A stretch of 64,000 bases of DNA from Phoma sp. XZ068 (GCA_004835665.1 RBKR01000010.1:744001-808000); one strand, 5' to 3'. Shown: positions 1 to 12,812, counted from the first letter of the stretch. The notes: generated from the letters alone by a model not told the origin. Translations and numbers: made by a program.

Positions 1-768
1 CACATCCTCCAGCCACTTGATGTGGTCTGCTTCTCGCCATTGAAGCGGAAGTACTCCCAACGCGTCCGAGACTTGGCACGCCGACGCGTCTTCCACATCA
101 ACAAGGAAGGCTTCCTACCTGCCTTCAAGGACGCGTTTTTTGACGTATTCACACAGGCTAATTGTCGAAAGGCCTTTGAGGCATCAGGACTAGTCCCTGT
201 CAACGCGCAGGTAGTGTTGGATCGCCTGGAGACACGGTTGCGTACCCCGCCTCAACCCCCACTACCAACAACCCCGTGGCAGTCGAAGACTCCAAGCAAT
301 ACGCATGAATTTGGGTCTCAGTCAAAGCTTGTGAGCGAGTCTTTTACTCGGTCACCAGTTGCTGCCCAAGCTGGCTTCTCACAGCTTGTAAAGGGAGCTG
401 AACTAATGCTGCATCAAAATGCGCTTCTTGCTGCCCGCAATACTGAGCTTGAAGAGCAATTGGCAGTGATGACCAAGCGGAAAGGGCGCAAAAGGAAGCA
501 GATTCAGCATGGGGGTACATTGGAGTATGGAGTAGGGTCAGCGCAGGTAGCTGCTGAGGCGTCTGTGGTGGCTTTGTCGTCCAAAAGGACTCGAGGTGGT
601 GGTGATCAAGAAATAGCACAACCAGCTCTACGGCGCTGTGGGAACTGTGGAGGGACTGGGCACAACGCTCGTACGTGCAAAAAGGATTCAGAAGACACTT
701 CTGAATCAGATGCGAGCACAAGGTTCATAGGATCCTTGTTTGATAGCGATGAATCTGATAATTCATAA
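1..768 (+). CDS. DDE transposase (pogo/Fot1 type), C-terminal part
   Basis: The frame is open from the first base and gives the last 255 residues of the transposase encoded in full at 9542-11242. It begins at the third catalytic aspartate motif (LQPLDV), then has a basic coiled-coil-like tail, a CCHC zinc knuckle (CGNCGGTGHNARTC) and an acidic Ser/Asp-rich end. The translation is identical to copy 2. It is partial only because of the window edge. The codons look normal, with no RIP-type damage, unlike the flanking AT-rich DNA. Confidence 0.88.
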   Translation, partial: HILQPLDVVCFSPLKRKYSQRVRDLARRRVFHINKEGFLPAFKDAFFDVFTQANCRKAFEASGLVPVNAQVVLDRLETRLRTPPQPPLPTTPWQSKTPSNTHEFGSQSKLVSESFTRSPVAAQAGFSQLVKGAELMLHQNALLAARNTELEEQLAVMTKRKGRKRKQIQHGGTLEYGVGSAQVAAEASVVALSSKRTRGGGDQEIAQPALRRCGNCGGTGHNARTCKKDSEDTSESDASTRFIGSLFDSDESDNS

Positions 769-788
769 CTAGTGTTAGTCGTGCCAAG

Positions 789-836
789 AGATTTTGTCGC
801 TCTCGGTGGGTTGTCGCTCTCGGTGGTGGTTTACGT
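789..836 (+). repeat. Right terminal inverted repeat of pogo copy 1
   Basis: This 48-bp sequence is the reverse complement of 9462-9509. It contains the subterminal motif CACCGAGAGCGACAA twice on the complementary strand, probably transposase-binding sites. It is followed by TA at 837-838. Confidence 0.9.
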
Positions 837-3800
837 TATAGATAATAGTAAGGCCTAGTTATCTTATTACTAGTTAATATATATACTTAGGTATATTTCT
901 ATAGTTTAATTTATTTTTTCTATTTATCTATCTATTTATAGATAATATATAGTTAATAGCTTTTTCTTAGTAACTATAGCTACTATAAGTATAGTCTAAT
1001 AGTTTAATATAAAGAGCTTATTTCTATTCCTAATAATTAATTCTAGTATACTATAATAGTAAATATTTCTATCTAGGAATACTTATATAAGCTACCCTAT
1101 AGTATAACTATAATAAAATAGTATTATTTCTACTACTTTAGTAAACCTTTTTCTATATAAGAAAGATTAAGTTATAGGTAGCTCTATTACTAATATTTCT
1201 CTATACTTAGTATAAGTACTATATTTACTCTATCTCTGTTGGTAATTGATATAGTTCTTAATAAATCTAGTAACCTTATTCTTTATATTAGAGAATATAT
1301 AGTATCTCTTAATAAGTTCTATTATTTATATAATTCTAGGGTATCTATAAGGTAGATTATTATAGTATTATATAATAATCCCAATCTATAATTCTTCTAG
1401 TACTACTATTAGTATATATTATTTCTACTAAACTTATATAATATTATTAAGCTACTAGGATAGTCCTAATAACCTATCTTTATTAACTCTAAGTGTAGTA
1501 AACTAATTAATAGTTTTTTTTCTCAAGCTAGGTTATATTATCTACTAAGTATATTAGCTCTACTATTATCTTTTCTTAGGGTATATAATTATAAAGAAGG
1601 TAGGTAGGGGGTAATAATATATAAAACTACTTTCTTCCTTGTCTTAGTAAGGGACCTAGATTACTAGAAAAAGATATTAATAATATAGATTTAGCTTTAG
1701 ATAATAAAGCTATATAATAGTATAGTTATTTAATACACTATAATATATAAGTAGTGTAATATAGTCTTATAGTATAAGTAAATAATAGAGTATACTACTG
1801 ATATTACTAGGTACCTTCTTAATACTAGAAGGTATACTACTATATATATCTATAGTACTTAGCTCTTTAGCCTTAGTAAATAGCAAGATTTATAATACTA
1901 GACTATTTAACTTCTTTAGCTCCTTAGAATTTATAATATTAGAATAGTAGTCTAGATTACTATTTAATACTACTCTTTTTAGTTTATTACCTCTCTTTAG
2001 TAGTTAGAGTTAAAAACTACGCTAACATCTATCTATATATAGTGTAAGTTATAGTGTGCTATAACCAATTAACTTATAAGAACTTTAGACTTTTCTATTA
2101 TTCCTATAAGTTAATTAGTTAGTTACAGTATACTATAATTTATATAATATATAGATAGACAGTATTACTAAAAGTTCCCTTAGTCTAAATACTAATCCTA
2201 AATAGGTAATTAGGGTCTAATTATATCTACTAGTACTAGGAGATTAATATCCTAGCTTTAAATCTATACTATATCTAATAGAGAAATATATAAATAAGAA
2301 TACTCTTAACTTTACTAAAGTGTTTTTCTAAGTTATATAGTAACTTTATAATTACTACTTTCTAACCTTTATTAAGTAGCTAAAGAAGGTATAATAGGAT
2401 AAAAAAATATATATAGAGTAATAGTTTTATTATTCTTATAGTATTCCTAGAGTTTAAGTAAAGTACAGCTTTTATAATAATTATCAATAAGTAAATAGTA
2501 GCTACTAATAGTATACTTCTTAGTATACCTATTAAGGTACTCTATCTAGTTTAAACTAAGCTTATTATTAGTCTAGCTATTATTATTAACTGTAATAATC
2601 TAGTCTTAGAGTAGATTTTCTTCCTTATACTAGATAGAGAGTATTAAGGTTATAGACTAAGCAAAGCTTATAAATACTTCTAAGGTTAGTTCTCTAGGGT
2701 AAATAGGTATATAGAAGATTAGAGGTTACTACTTAAGTAAAGCTTATAGTAATAGTACTTTAGTAAGGAATATAGAGTAAACTACCTATCTTAACTAAGG
2801 GTTAAGTTCTAATAATAAAATTAATTAATAAAATTAAATATAATACTATAAGGGTAATATTTCTAGTTACTATATATAAAGAAGAAATATATAGTACTTA
2901 GTATTATAGTAGCTACTAATTATACTAATTATTAATTATACTAATTACTAACTATACTAATTATACTAAGACTAATTATATTATATGACTTTATATTACT
3001 ATCTATAGGTAGTAACTAATAATACTTGCAATTTATATTTACTTGCAATATTTTTTTCTATATCGGTTAATTATACTATAACTATACTATACTTGCTTAT
3101 AATTATTAACCTCTATTTAGTGTTCCTTAGCATTATAAGACTATCCCCCTTTTATCTTAGCTTAGTCTCTTAAGCTTGGTTTATATAATATAGGCCCTAC
3201 CTTATTTAATAGTAAGTCTTTTAATAATACCTAAATATCCTACTAAGTTACGTTTAGCCTCTTATTACTACCTATATAAATTTGTTTAGTCCTTTAGAGA
3301 GATTATAGTAAAGAAGTATTTAACCTATAAAAAGCATAAGTATATATATAAGGTCTATATGTGTTCTAGAAAGTATAGTAAGTCTTAAAAGTATAGCTAA
3401 TTTTATTTTATCTAAATAATATAGTTAGAGTTTTAATAGCTAGTATCTAAGAAAGAAAATTTATAGATATAGATAAAAGAAAGTTATAAGGTGTGTAAAA
3501 AAGTACTTAAGGCCTCTAACTAGGTATTAGAAGAATTATAGGTTATATATATATATATAAAGAGTATTTATATTAATAAATAGATTTATTAGATTATTAT
3601 ATAGAGGATATAATTATAGTAGAAGAGTAGAGTATTACTAAGTAAGAGCTAGAGTATAGAGTAGTTTCCTTAGAGGGTTCTTTAGATAGGTGTAACCTAA
3701 ACCTATTACCTAGTACCTAGAGTACTTTTAAGGATTAGCTAATTAAGGCTTAGGAAGCTTATATAGTACTTTCTAACTAGTCCTCTTATATTTCTTTAAT

Positions 3801-4380
3801 AGCTACTAGTAGTTCTTAAGGTTTATAGAAAGTTCCTATATATTATCTAAGTCTAGATACCCTAACTATTTAACTAGATACTTATTTATATACTTCTTTC
3901 TTTAATACTATATTATTTTTTTAAACTTCCTACTTAGTCTCTTCTTTAACCTAGTAGTAGAAGTCCTTCTAGATTAGTATACTAGAATCTACTAGTTCTA
4001 ATAGAGATATATAAAATATAGGGTATATACTAGTATCCTATAGAAGTTTAAGTTAGTAGTTTATAGGGCTAATTTACCTAGAAATAAGAAATTTTCTAAT
4101 AACCTTAATATAATCTAGTTTTTTTATATTAGTCTTTATACTTATAAGTTTTTTATAAGAAGATAGACTTTATCCCCCTCTTTTAGCTAAGGTACTATTT
4201 TACTTTTCTAGTTAATATAAGAGATTACTTATTAGTCTCTATACTAGGTTATTATAAAATCTATTTAGTTATTACTATTAAGTAATCTAATATAGAGATT
4301 CAGGTATCTTCTGTTACTTACAAAGAATAGTGTTATACCTAGTACTTCTAATAGTTTATTATTATATATAATCTATACTA
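837..4380. repeat. AT-rich tandem repeat, unit A (about 3542 bp)
   Basis: First of three head-to-tail units; the unit start (TAGATAATAG) recurs at 839, 4381 and 7922. The unit is built almost only of TA, TAG, CTA, CTT and AAG steps; CpA, TpG and CpG are rare. That is the expected product of heavy RIP, which turns CpA into TpA. No open reading frame of useful length exists, and I cannot tell what the sequence was before mutation. Unit A differs from unit B by one base in a T run (T6 near 4148 against T5 near 7690); otherwise the stretches I compared are identical. Confidence 0.9.
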
Positions 4381-7300
4381 TAGATAATAGTAAGGCCTAG
4401 TTATCTTATTACTAGTTAATATATATACTTAGGTATATTTCTATAGTTTAATTTATTTTTTCTATTTATCTATCTATTTATAGATAATATATAGTTAATA
4501 GCTTTTTCTTAGTAACTATAGCTACTATAAGTATAGTCTAATAGTTTAATATAAAGAGCTTATTTCTATTCCTAATAATTAATTCTAGTATACTATAATA
4601 GTAAATATTTCTATCTAGGAATACTTATATAAGCTACCCTATAGTATAACTATAATAAAATAGTATTATTTCTACTACTTTAGTAAACCTTTTTCTATAT
4701 AAGAAAGATTAAGTTATAGGTAGCTCTATTACTAATATTTCTCTATACTTAGTATAAGTACTATATTTACTCTATCTCTGTTGGTAATTGATATAGTTCT
4801 TAATAAATCTAGTAACCTTATTCTTTATATTAGAGAATATATAGTATCTCTTAATAAGTTCTATTATTTATATAATTCTAGGGTATCTATAAGGTAGATT
4901 ATTATAGTATTATATAATAATCCCAATCTATAATTCTTCTAGTACTACTATTAGTATATATTATTTCTACTAAACTTATATAATATTATTAAGCTACTAG
5001 GATAGTCCTAATAACCTATCTTTATTAACTCTAAGTGTAGTAAACTAATTAATAGTTTTTTTTCTCAAGCTAGGTTATATTATCTACTAAGTATATTAGC
5101 TCTACTATTATCTTTTCTTAGGGTATATAATTATAAAGAAGGTAGGTAGGGGGTAATAATATATAAAACTACTTTCTTCCTTGTCTTAGTAAGGGACCTA
5201 GATTACTAGAAAAAGATATTAATAATATAGATTTAGCTTTAGATAATAAAGCTATATAATAGTATAGTTATTTAATACACTATAATATATAAGTAGTGTA
5301 ATATAGTCTTATAGTATAAGTAAATAATAGAGTATACTACTGATATTACTAGGTACCTTCTTAATACTAGAAGGTATACTACTATATATATCTATAGTAC
5401 TTAGCTCTTTAGCCTTAGTAAATAGCAAGATTTATAATACTAGACTATTTAACTTCTTTAGCTCCTTAGAATTTATAATATTAGAATAGTAGTCTAGATT
5501 ACTATTTAATACTACTCTTTTTAGTTTATTACCTCTCTTTAGTAGTTAGAGTTAAAAACTACGCTAACATCTATCTATATATAGTGTAAGTTATAGTGTG
5601 CTATAACCAATTAACTTATAAGAACTTTAGACTTTTCTATTATTCCTATAAGTTAATTAGTTAGTTACAGTATACTATAATTTATATAATATATAGATAG
5701 ACAGTATTACTAAAAGTTCCCTTAGTCTAAATACTAATCCTAAATAGGTAATTAGGGTCTAATTATATCTACTAGTACTAGGAGATTAATATCCTAGCTT
5801 TAAATCTATACTATATCTAATAGAGAAATATATAAATAAGAATACTCTTAACTTTACTAAAGTGTTTTTCTAAGTTATATAGTAACTTTATAATTACTAC
5901 TTTCTAACCTTTATTAAGTAGCTAAAGAAGGTATAATAGGATAAAAAAATATATATAGAGTAATAGTTTTATTATTCTTATAGTATTCCTAGAGTTTAAG
6001 TAAAGTACAGCTTTTATAATAATTATCAATAAGTAAATAGTAGCTACTAATAGTATACTTCTTAGTATACCTATTAAGGTACTCTATCTAGTTTAAACTA
6101 AGCTTATTATTAGTCTAGCTATTATTATTAACTGTAATAATCTAGTCTTAGAGTAGATTTTCTTCCTTATACTAGATAGAGAGTATTAAGGTTATAGACT
6201 AAGCAAAGCTTATAAATACTTCTAAGGTTAGTTCTCTAGGGTAAATAGGTATATAGAAGATTAGAGGTTACTACTTAAGTAAAGCTTATAGTAATAGTAC
6301 TTTAGTAAGGAATATAGAGTAAACTACCTATCTTAACTAAGGGTTAAGTTCTAATAATAAAATTAATTAATAAAATTAAATATAATACTATAAGGGTAAT
6401 ATTTCTAGTTACTATATATAAAGAAGAAATATATAGTACTTAGTATTATAGTAGCTACTAATTATACTAATTATTAATTATACTAATTACTAACTATACT
6501 AATTATACTAAGACTAATTATATTATATGACTTTATATTACTATCTATAGGTAGTAACTAATAATACTTGCAATTTATATTTACTTGCAATATTTTTTTC
6601 TATATCGGTTAATTATACTATAACTATACTATACTTGCTTATAATTATTAACCTCTATTTAGTGTTCCTTAGCATTATAAGACTATCCCCCTTTTATCTT
6701 AGCTTAGTCTCTTAAGCTTGGTTTATATAATATAGGCCCTACCTTATTTAATAGTAAGTCTTTTAATAATACCTAAATATCCTACTAAGTTACGTTTAGC
6801 CTCTTATTACTACCTATATAAATTTGTTTAGTCCTTTAGAGAGATTATAGTAAAGAAGTATTTAACCTATAAAAAGCATAAGTATATATATAAGGTCTAT
6901 ATGTGTTCTAGAAAGTATAGTAAGTCTTAAAAGTATAGCTAATTTTATTTTATCTAAATAATATAGTTAGAGTTTTAATAGCTAGTATCTAAGAAAGAAA
7001 ATTTATAGATATAGATAAAAGAAAGTTATAAGGTGTGTAAAAAAGTACTTAAGGCCTCTAACTAGGTATTAGAAGAATTATAGGTTATATATATATATAT
7101 AAAGAGTATTTATATTAATAAATAGATTTATTAGATTATTATATAGAGGATATAATTATAGTAGAAGAGTAGAGTATTACTAAGTAAGAGCTAGAGTATA
7201 GAGTAGTTTCCTTAGAGGGTTCTTTAGATAGGTGTAACCTAAACCTATTACCTAGTACCTAGAGTACTTTTAAGGATTAGCTAATTAAGGCTTAGGAAGC

Positions 7301-7921
7301 TTATATAGTACTTTCTAACTAGTCCTCTTATATTTCTTTAATAGCTACTAGTAGTTCTTAAGGTTTATAGAAAGTTCCTATATATTATCTAAGTCTAGAT
7401 ACCCTAACTATTTAACTAGATACTTATTTATATACTTCTTTCTTTAATACTATATTATTTTTTTAAACTTCCTACTTAGTCTCTTCTTTAACCTAGTAGT
7501 AGAAGTCCTTCTAGATTAGTATACTAGAATCTACTAGTTCTAATAGAGATATATAAAATATAGGGTATATACTAGTATCCTATAGAAGTTTAAGTTAGTA
7601 GTTTATAGGGCTAATTTACCTAGAAATAAGAAATTTTCTAATAACCTTAATATAATCTAGTTTTTTTATATTAGTCTTTATACTTATAAGTTTTTATAAG
7701 AAGATAGACTTTATCCCCCTCTTTTAGCTAAGGTACTATTTTACTTTTCTAGTTAATATAAGAGATTACTTATTAGTCTCTATACTAGGTTATTATAAAA
7801 TCTATTTAGTTATTACTATTAAGTAATCTAATATAGAGATTCAGGTATCTTCTGTTACTTACAAAGAATAGTGTTATACCTAGTACTTCTAATAGTTTAT
7901 TATTATATATAATCTATACTA
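4381..7921. repeat. AT-rich tandem repeat, unit B (3541 bp)
   Basis: Second complete unit, directly abutting units A and C with no spacer. It holds no gene, RNA or intact transposon that I can see. The near identity with unit A means that the units were multiplied after the RIP-like mutations had been fixed. Confidence 0.9.
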
Positions 7922-9461
7922 TAGATAATAGTAAGGCCTAGTTATCTTATTACTAGTTAATATATATACTTAGGTATATTTCTATAGTTTAATTTATTTT
8001 TTCTATTTATCTATCTATTTATAGATAATATATAGTTAATAGCTTTTTCTTAGTAACTATAGCTACTATAAGTATAGTCTAATAGTTTAATATAAAGAGC
8101 TTATTTCTATTCCTAATAATTAATTCTAGTATACTATAATAGTAAATATTTCTATCTAGGAATACTTATATAAGCTACCCTATAGTATAACTATAATAAA
8201 ATAGTATTATTTCTACTACTTTAGTAAACCTTTTTCTATATAAGAAAGATTAAGTTATAGGTAGCTCTATTACTAATATTTCTCTATACTTAGTATAAGT
8301 ACTATATTTACTCTATCTCTGTTGGTAATTGATATAGTTCTTAATAAATCTAGTAACCTTATTCTTTATATTAGAGAATATATAGTATCTCTTAATAAGT
8401 TCTATTATTTATATAATTCTAGGGTATCTATAAGGTAGATTATTATAGTATTATATAATAATCCCAATCTATAATTCTTCTAGTACTACTATTAGTATAT
8501 ATTATTTCTACTAAACTTATATAATATTATTAAGCTACTAGGATAGTCCTAATAACCTATCTTTATTAACTCTAAGTGTAGTAAACTAATTAATAGTTTT
8601 TTTTCTCAAGCTAGGTTATATTATCTACTAAGTATATTAGCTCTACTATTATCTTTTCTTAGGGTATATAATTATAAAGAAGGTAGGTAGGGGGTAATAA
8701 TATATAAAACTACTTTCTTCCTTGTCTTAGTAAGGGACCTAGATTACTAGAAAAAGATATTAATAATATAGATTTAGCTTTAGATAATAAAGCTATATAA
8801 TAGTATAGTTATTTAATACACTATAATATATAAGTAGTGTAATATAGTCTTATAGTATAAGTAAATAATAGAGTATACTACTGATATTACTAGGTACCTT
8901 CTTAATACTAGAAGGTATACTACTATATATATCTATAGTACTTAGCTCTTTAGCCTTAGTAAATAGCAAGATTTATAATACTAGACTATTTAACTTCTTT
9001 AGCTCCTTAGAATTTATAATATTAGAATAGTAGTCTAGATTACTATTTAATACTACTCTTTTTAGTTTATTACCTCTCTTTAGTAGTTAGAGTTAAAAAC
9101 TACGCTAACATCTATCTATATATAGTGTAAGTTATAGTGTGCTATAACCAATTAACTTATAAGAACTTTAGACTTTTCTATTATTCCTATAAGTTAATTA
9201 GTTAGTTACAGTATACTATAATTTATATAATATATAGATAGACAGTATTACTAAAAGTTCCCTTAGTCTAAATACTAATCCTAAATAGGTAATTAGGGTC
9301 TAATTATATCTACTAGTACTAGGAGATTAATATCCTAGCTTTAAATCTATACTATATCTAATAGAGAAATATATAAATAAGAATACTCTTAACTTTACTA
9401 AAGTGTTTTTCTAAGTTATATAGTAACTTTATAATTACTACTTTCTAACCTTTATTAAGTA
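7922..9461. repeat. AT-rich tandem repeat, unit C, left portion
   Basis: The first 1540 bp of the third unit, up to the TA target site (9460-9461) into which pogo copy 2 inserted. The unbroken target can be read in unit A near 2380-2400, where the same sequence continues across TA without the transposon. Confidence 0.9.
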
Positions 9462-9509
9462 ACGTAAACCACCACCGAGAGCGACAACCCACCGAGAGCG
9501 ACAAAATCT
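9462..9509 (+). repeat. Left terminal inverted repeat of pogo copy 2
   Basis: A perfect 48-bp match to the reverse complement of 11263-11310. The match stops abruptly after AAAATCT, where the two ends diverge. Confidence 0.95.
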
Positions 9510-9541
9510 GCCAAGACCACTCCTCCTCCTTTCATCCTAAC

Positions 9542-11242
9542 ATGTCTCAACAACACAACGCGCAATATCAACAAGACGAAGGTAGGGTCCAGCTTGCCCT
9601 TCTAGCCTATCGTTCAGATGAATTTCCAAGCCTGCGACGCGCTGCTGCAGCATTCAACGTTAATCATCATACCCTATCTAAACGTGCCAAGGGAATACCA
9701 TTTCGACTCGAAACACGCGTGAACTGCCTCAAGCTTACTGCAATAGAGGAAGAGACGATTATCCAATACATACTTGACCTTGACGCGCGAGGCTTTGCGC
9801 CCCGGCTGTGTGAGGTGGCAGATATGGCTGATAAACTGTTGGGTGTGCGTGATGGAAAGCCAGTTGGCAAGCACTGGGCTGCGCGCTTTGTGACGCGCTC
9901 AGATAGGCTCAAGATGGCGTTCAATCGAGCAAAGGATAGGCAGAGGATAATGCAGGAAGATCCTGAGGTCATTGGCGCGTGGTTCAAGTTGGTAGAGGAT
10001 ACCAAAGCCAAGTACGGCGTCCATGACGACGACGTGCACAACTTTGACGAGACTGGCTTCCAGATGGGCGTCATTGGGTCCATGAAGGTCGTCACAGGCT
10101 CTGATAGACGTACTCGACCAGAGCTCGTTCAGCCAGGAGATCGCGAGTGGGTTACAGTCATCCAGAGTATCTGCGCTGCTGGCCACGCAACCCCGCCATT
10201 TATCATCTACAAAGGGCGTGTCCACATCTCTGCATGGTACGAGGAGGCAGATATACCGCGTAATTGGAAGCTCTCTGTCTCAGAGAACGGATGGACAAAC
10301 AACGCGCTTGGCCTGGAGTGGTTGAAGCACTTTGACACGCATACAACAGCGCGTCAGGTGGGGGTATACCGGCTGCTCATTTTGGACGGTCACGAGAGCC
10401 ACCTTAACCAGGAGTTCAAGGACTATTGCTTGGAGAACAAGATCCTTACGCTCTGTATGCCTCCCCATTCATCACACATCCTCCAGCCACTTGATGTGGT
10501 CTGCTTCTCGCCATTGAAGCGGAAGTACTCCCAACGCGTCCGAGACTTGGCACGCCGACGCGTCTTCCACATCAACAAGGAAGGCTTCCTACCTGCCTTC
10601 AAGGACGCGTTTTTTGACGTATTCACACAGGCTAATTGTCGAAAGGCCTTTGAGGCATCAGGACTAGTCCCTGTCAACGCGCAGGTAGTGTTGGATCGCC
10701 TGGAGACACGGTTGCGTACCCCGCCTCAACCCCCACTACCAACAACCCCGTGGCAGTCGAAGACTCCAAGCAATACGCATGAATTTGGGTCTCAGTCAAA
10801 GCTTGTGAGCGAGTCTTTTACTCGGTCACCAGTTGCTGCCCAAGCTGGCTTCTCACAGCTTGTAAAGGGAGCTGAACTAATGCTGCATCAAAATGCGCTT
10901 CTTGCTGCCCGCAATACTGAGCTTGAAGAGCAATTGGCAGTGATGACCAAGCGGAAAGGGCGCAAAAGGAAGCAGATTCAGCATGGGGGTACATTGGAGT
11001 ATGGAGTAGGGTCAGCGCAGGTAGCTGCTGAGGCGTCTGTGGTGGCTTTGTCGTCCAAAAGGACTCGAGGTGGTGGTGATCAAGAAATAGCACAACCAGC
11101 TCTACGGCGCTGTGGGAACTGTGGAGGGACTGGGCACAACGCTCGTACGTGCAAAAAGGATTCAGAAGACACTTCTGAATCAGATGCGAGCACAAGGTTC
11201 ATAGGATCCTTGTTTGATAGCGATGAATCTGATAATTCATAA
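9542..11242 (+). CDS. Pogo/Fot1-type DDE transposase, intact
   Basis: A 566-residue transposase that would cut and re-insert the surrounding element at TA sites. The N-terminus has a Psq-like helix-turn-helix (residues about 10-50) and a CENP-B/Tc5-type helix-turn-helix (about 60-135). The DDE catalytic core follows: first Asp in FDETGF, second in LILDGHESH, third in LQPLDV, with 35 residues between the last two (DD35D). The C-terminal 200 residues are basic and end with a CCHC knuckle (CGNCGGTGHNARTC) and an acidic Ser-rich tail. The start is the first ATG after the left inverted repeat, and the gene ends 20 bp before the right one. The reading frame is unbroken, and base composition is normal although the flanks are RIP-like. 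Confidence 0.95.
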   Translation: MSQQHNAQYQQDEGRVQLALLAYRSDEFPSLRRAAAAFNVNHHTLSKRAKGIPFRLETRVNCLKLTAIEEETIIQYILDLDARGFAPRLCEVADMADKLLGVRDGKPVGKHWAARFVTRSDRLKMAFNRAKDRQRIMQEDPEVIGAWFKLVEDTKAKYGVHDDDVHNFDETGFQMGVIGSMKVVTGSDRRTRPELVQPGDREWVTVIQSICAAGHATPPFIIYKGRVHISAWYEEADIPRNWKLSVSENGWTNNALGLEWLKHFDTHTTARQVGVYRLLILDGHESHLNQEFKDYCLENKILTLCMPPHSSHILQPLDVVCFSPLKRKYSQRVRDLARRRVFHINKEGFLPAFKDAFFDVFTQANCRKAFEASGLVPVNAQVVLDRLETRLRTPPQPPLPTTPWQSKTPSNTHEFGSQSKLVSESFTRSPVAAQAGFSQLVKGAELMLHQNALLAARNTELEEQLAVMTKRKGRKRKQIQHGGTLEYGVGSAQVAAEASVVALSSKRTRGGGDQEIAQPALRRCGNCGGTGHNARTCKKDSEDTSESDASTRFIGSLFDSDESDNS

Positions 11243-11262
11243 CTAGTGTTAGTCGTGCCAAG

Positions 11263-11310
11263 AGATTTTGTCGCTCTCGGTGGGTTGTCGCTCTCGGTGG
11301 TGGTTTACGT
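11263..11310 (+). repeat. Right terminal inverted repeat of pogo copy 2
   Basis: Reverse complement of 9462-9509 over all 48 bp, followed by the TA target duplication. Confidence 0.95.
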
Positions 11311-11312
11311 TA

Positions 11313-12603
11313 GCTAAAGAAGGTATAATAGGATAAAAAAATATATATAGAGTAATAGTTTTATTATTCTTATAGTATTCCTAGAGTTTAAGTAAAGTAC
11401 AGCTTTTATAATAATTATCAATAAGTAAATAGTAGCTACTAATAGTATACTTCTTAGTATACCTATTAAGGTACTCTATCTAGTTTAAACTAAGCTTATT
11501 ATTAGTCTAGCTATTATTATTAACTGTAATAATCTAGTCTTAGAGTAGATTTTCTTCCTTATACTAGATAGAGAGTATTAAGGTTATAGACTAAGCAAAG
11601 CTTATAAATACTTCTAAGGTTAGTTCTCTAGGGTAAATAGGTATATAGAAGATTAGAGGTTACTACTTAAGTAAAGCTTATAGTAATAGTACTTTAGTAA
11701 GGAATATAGAGTAAACTACCTATCTTAACTAAGGGTTAAGTTCTAATAATAAAATTAATTAATAAAATTAAATATAATACTATAAGGGTAATATTTCTAG
11801 TTACTATATATAAAGAAGAAATATATAGTACTTAGTATTATAGTAGCTACTAATTATACTAATTATTAATTATACTAATTACTAACTATACTAATTATAC
11901 TAAGACTAATTATATTATATGACTTTATATTACTATCTATAGGTAGTAACTAATAATACTTGCAATTTATATTTACTTGCAATATTTTTTTCTATATCGG
12001 TTAATTATACTATAACTATACTATACTTGCTTATAATTATTAACCTCTATTTAGTGTTCCTTAGCATTATAAGACTATCCCCCTTTTATCTTAGCTTAGT
12101 CTCTTAAGCTTGGTTTATATAATATAGGCCCTACCTTATTTAATAGTAAGTCTTTTAATAATACCTAAATATCCTACTAAGTTACGTTTAGCCTCTTATT
12201 ACTACCTATATAAATTTGTTTAGTCCTTTAGAGAGATTATAGTAAAGAAGTATTTAACCTATAAAAAGCATAAGTATATATATAAGGTCTATATGTGTTC
12301 TAGAAAGTATAGTAAGTCTTAAAAGTATAGCTAATTTTATTTTATCTAAATAATATAGTTAGAGTTTTAATAGCTAGTATCTAAGAAAGAAAATTTATAG
12401 ATATAGATAAAAGAAAGTTATAAGGTGTGTAAAAAAGTACTTAAGGCCTCTAACTAGGTATTAGAAGAATTATAGGTTATATATATATATATATAAAGAG
12501 TATTTATATTAATGAATAGATTTATTAGATTATTATATAGAGGATATAATTATAGTAGAAGAGTAGAGTATTACTCAGTAAGAGCTAGAGCATAGAGTAG
12601 TTT
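11313..12603. repeat. AT-rich tandem repeat, unit C, right portion (truncated)
   Basis: Continuation of unit C after the transposon, matching units A and B up to the copia LTR at 12604. About 710 bp of the unit are missing at the right. The last 120 bp differ slightly from unit B: a longer (TA)n run near 12480, TGAATA for TAAATA, TCAG for TAAG and GCATAG for GTATAG. Two of these three substitutions are in the direction of less RIP damage. Confidence 0.9.
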
Positions 12604-12764
12604 TGTCAGAATTTAATGAATGTTGTGGGCAGAGTGGATTATCCTTGATTGTGTTCTGTCTGCTGCTTTCTTCTATAGCTCCTCTGCTTCCGGAGGTTCC
12701 GTAGATCGCACTAGTTATCGGTCCTACTATTTATCGCTCTTTCCTTGTATTTGACAATCTGACA
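12604..12764 (-). repeat. Copia LTR (3' LTR of the minus-strand element)
   Basis: 161 bp, TG...CA ends with short inverted TGTCAGA/TCTGACA, nearly identical to 17674-17834. Confidence 0.95.
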
Positions 12765-12812
12765 CACCCCCTCAGCTTGGAGTGATCTTCTAAGCTGACA
12801 CAAACCTATATC

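Larger units (their letters stand above)
1..836 (+). mobile_element. Pogo/Fot1-type DNA transposon, copy 1 (right part only)
   Basis: This is the 3' part of the same transposon that is complete at 9462-11310. Every base compared corresponds at a constant offset of 10474, and I saw no difference. It ends with a 48-bp terminal inverted repeat followed by TA, the target duplication expected for Tc1/mariner/pogo elements. The left part lies outside the window. The right flank is the start of an AT-rich tandem unit, so this copy sits at a different site in the array from copy 2. Confidence 0.9.
9462..11310 (+). mobile_element. Complete pogo/Fot1-type DNA transposon, copy 2
   Basis: An 1849-bp element with perfect 48-bp terminal inverted repeats (9462-9509 and 11263-11310), starting ACGTAAACCACC. 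It is flanked by duplicated TA (9460-9461 and 11311-11312). Each inverted repeat contains two direct copies of CACCGAGAGCGACAA. One intact transposase gene fills the interior. The empty site is visible in the neighbouring tandem units, so the ends are certain. Intact ends and an intact gene make it a candidate autonomous, recently active element. Confidence 0.96.

Noticed and set aside
344..721. Minus-strand ORF of 125 codons, repeated at 10818-11195
   Set aside because: It is antisense to the transposase coding region and repeats only because the transposon is repeated.
837..9461. Possible genes or hidden transposon proteins in the AT-rich array
   Set aside because: All frames are full of stops; no protein motif could be read. 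An RIP-degraded element is likely, but its identity is not visible.
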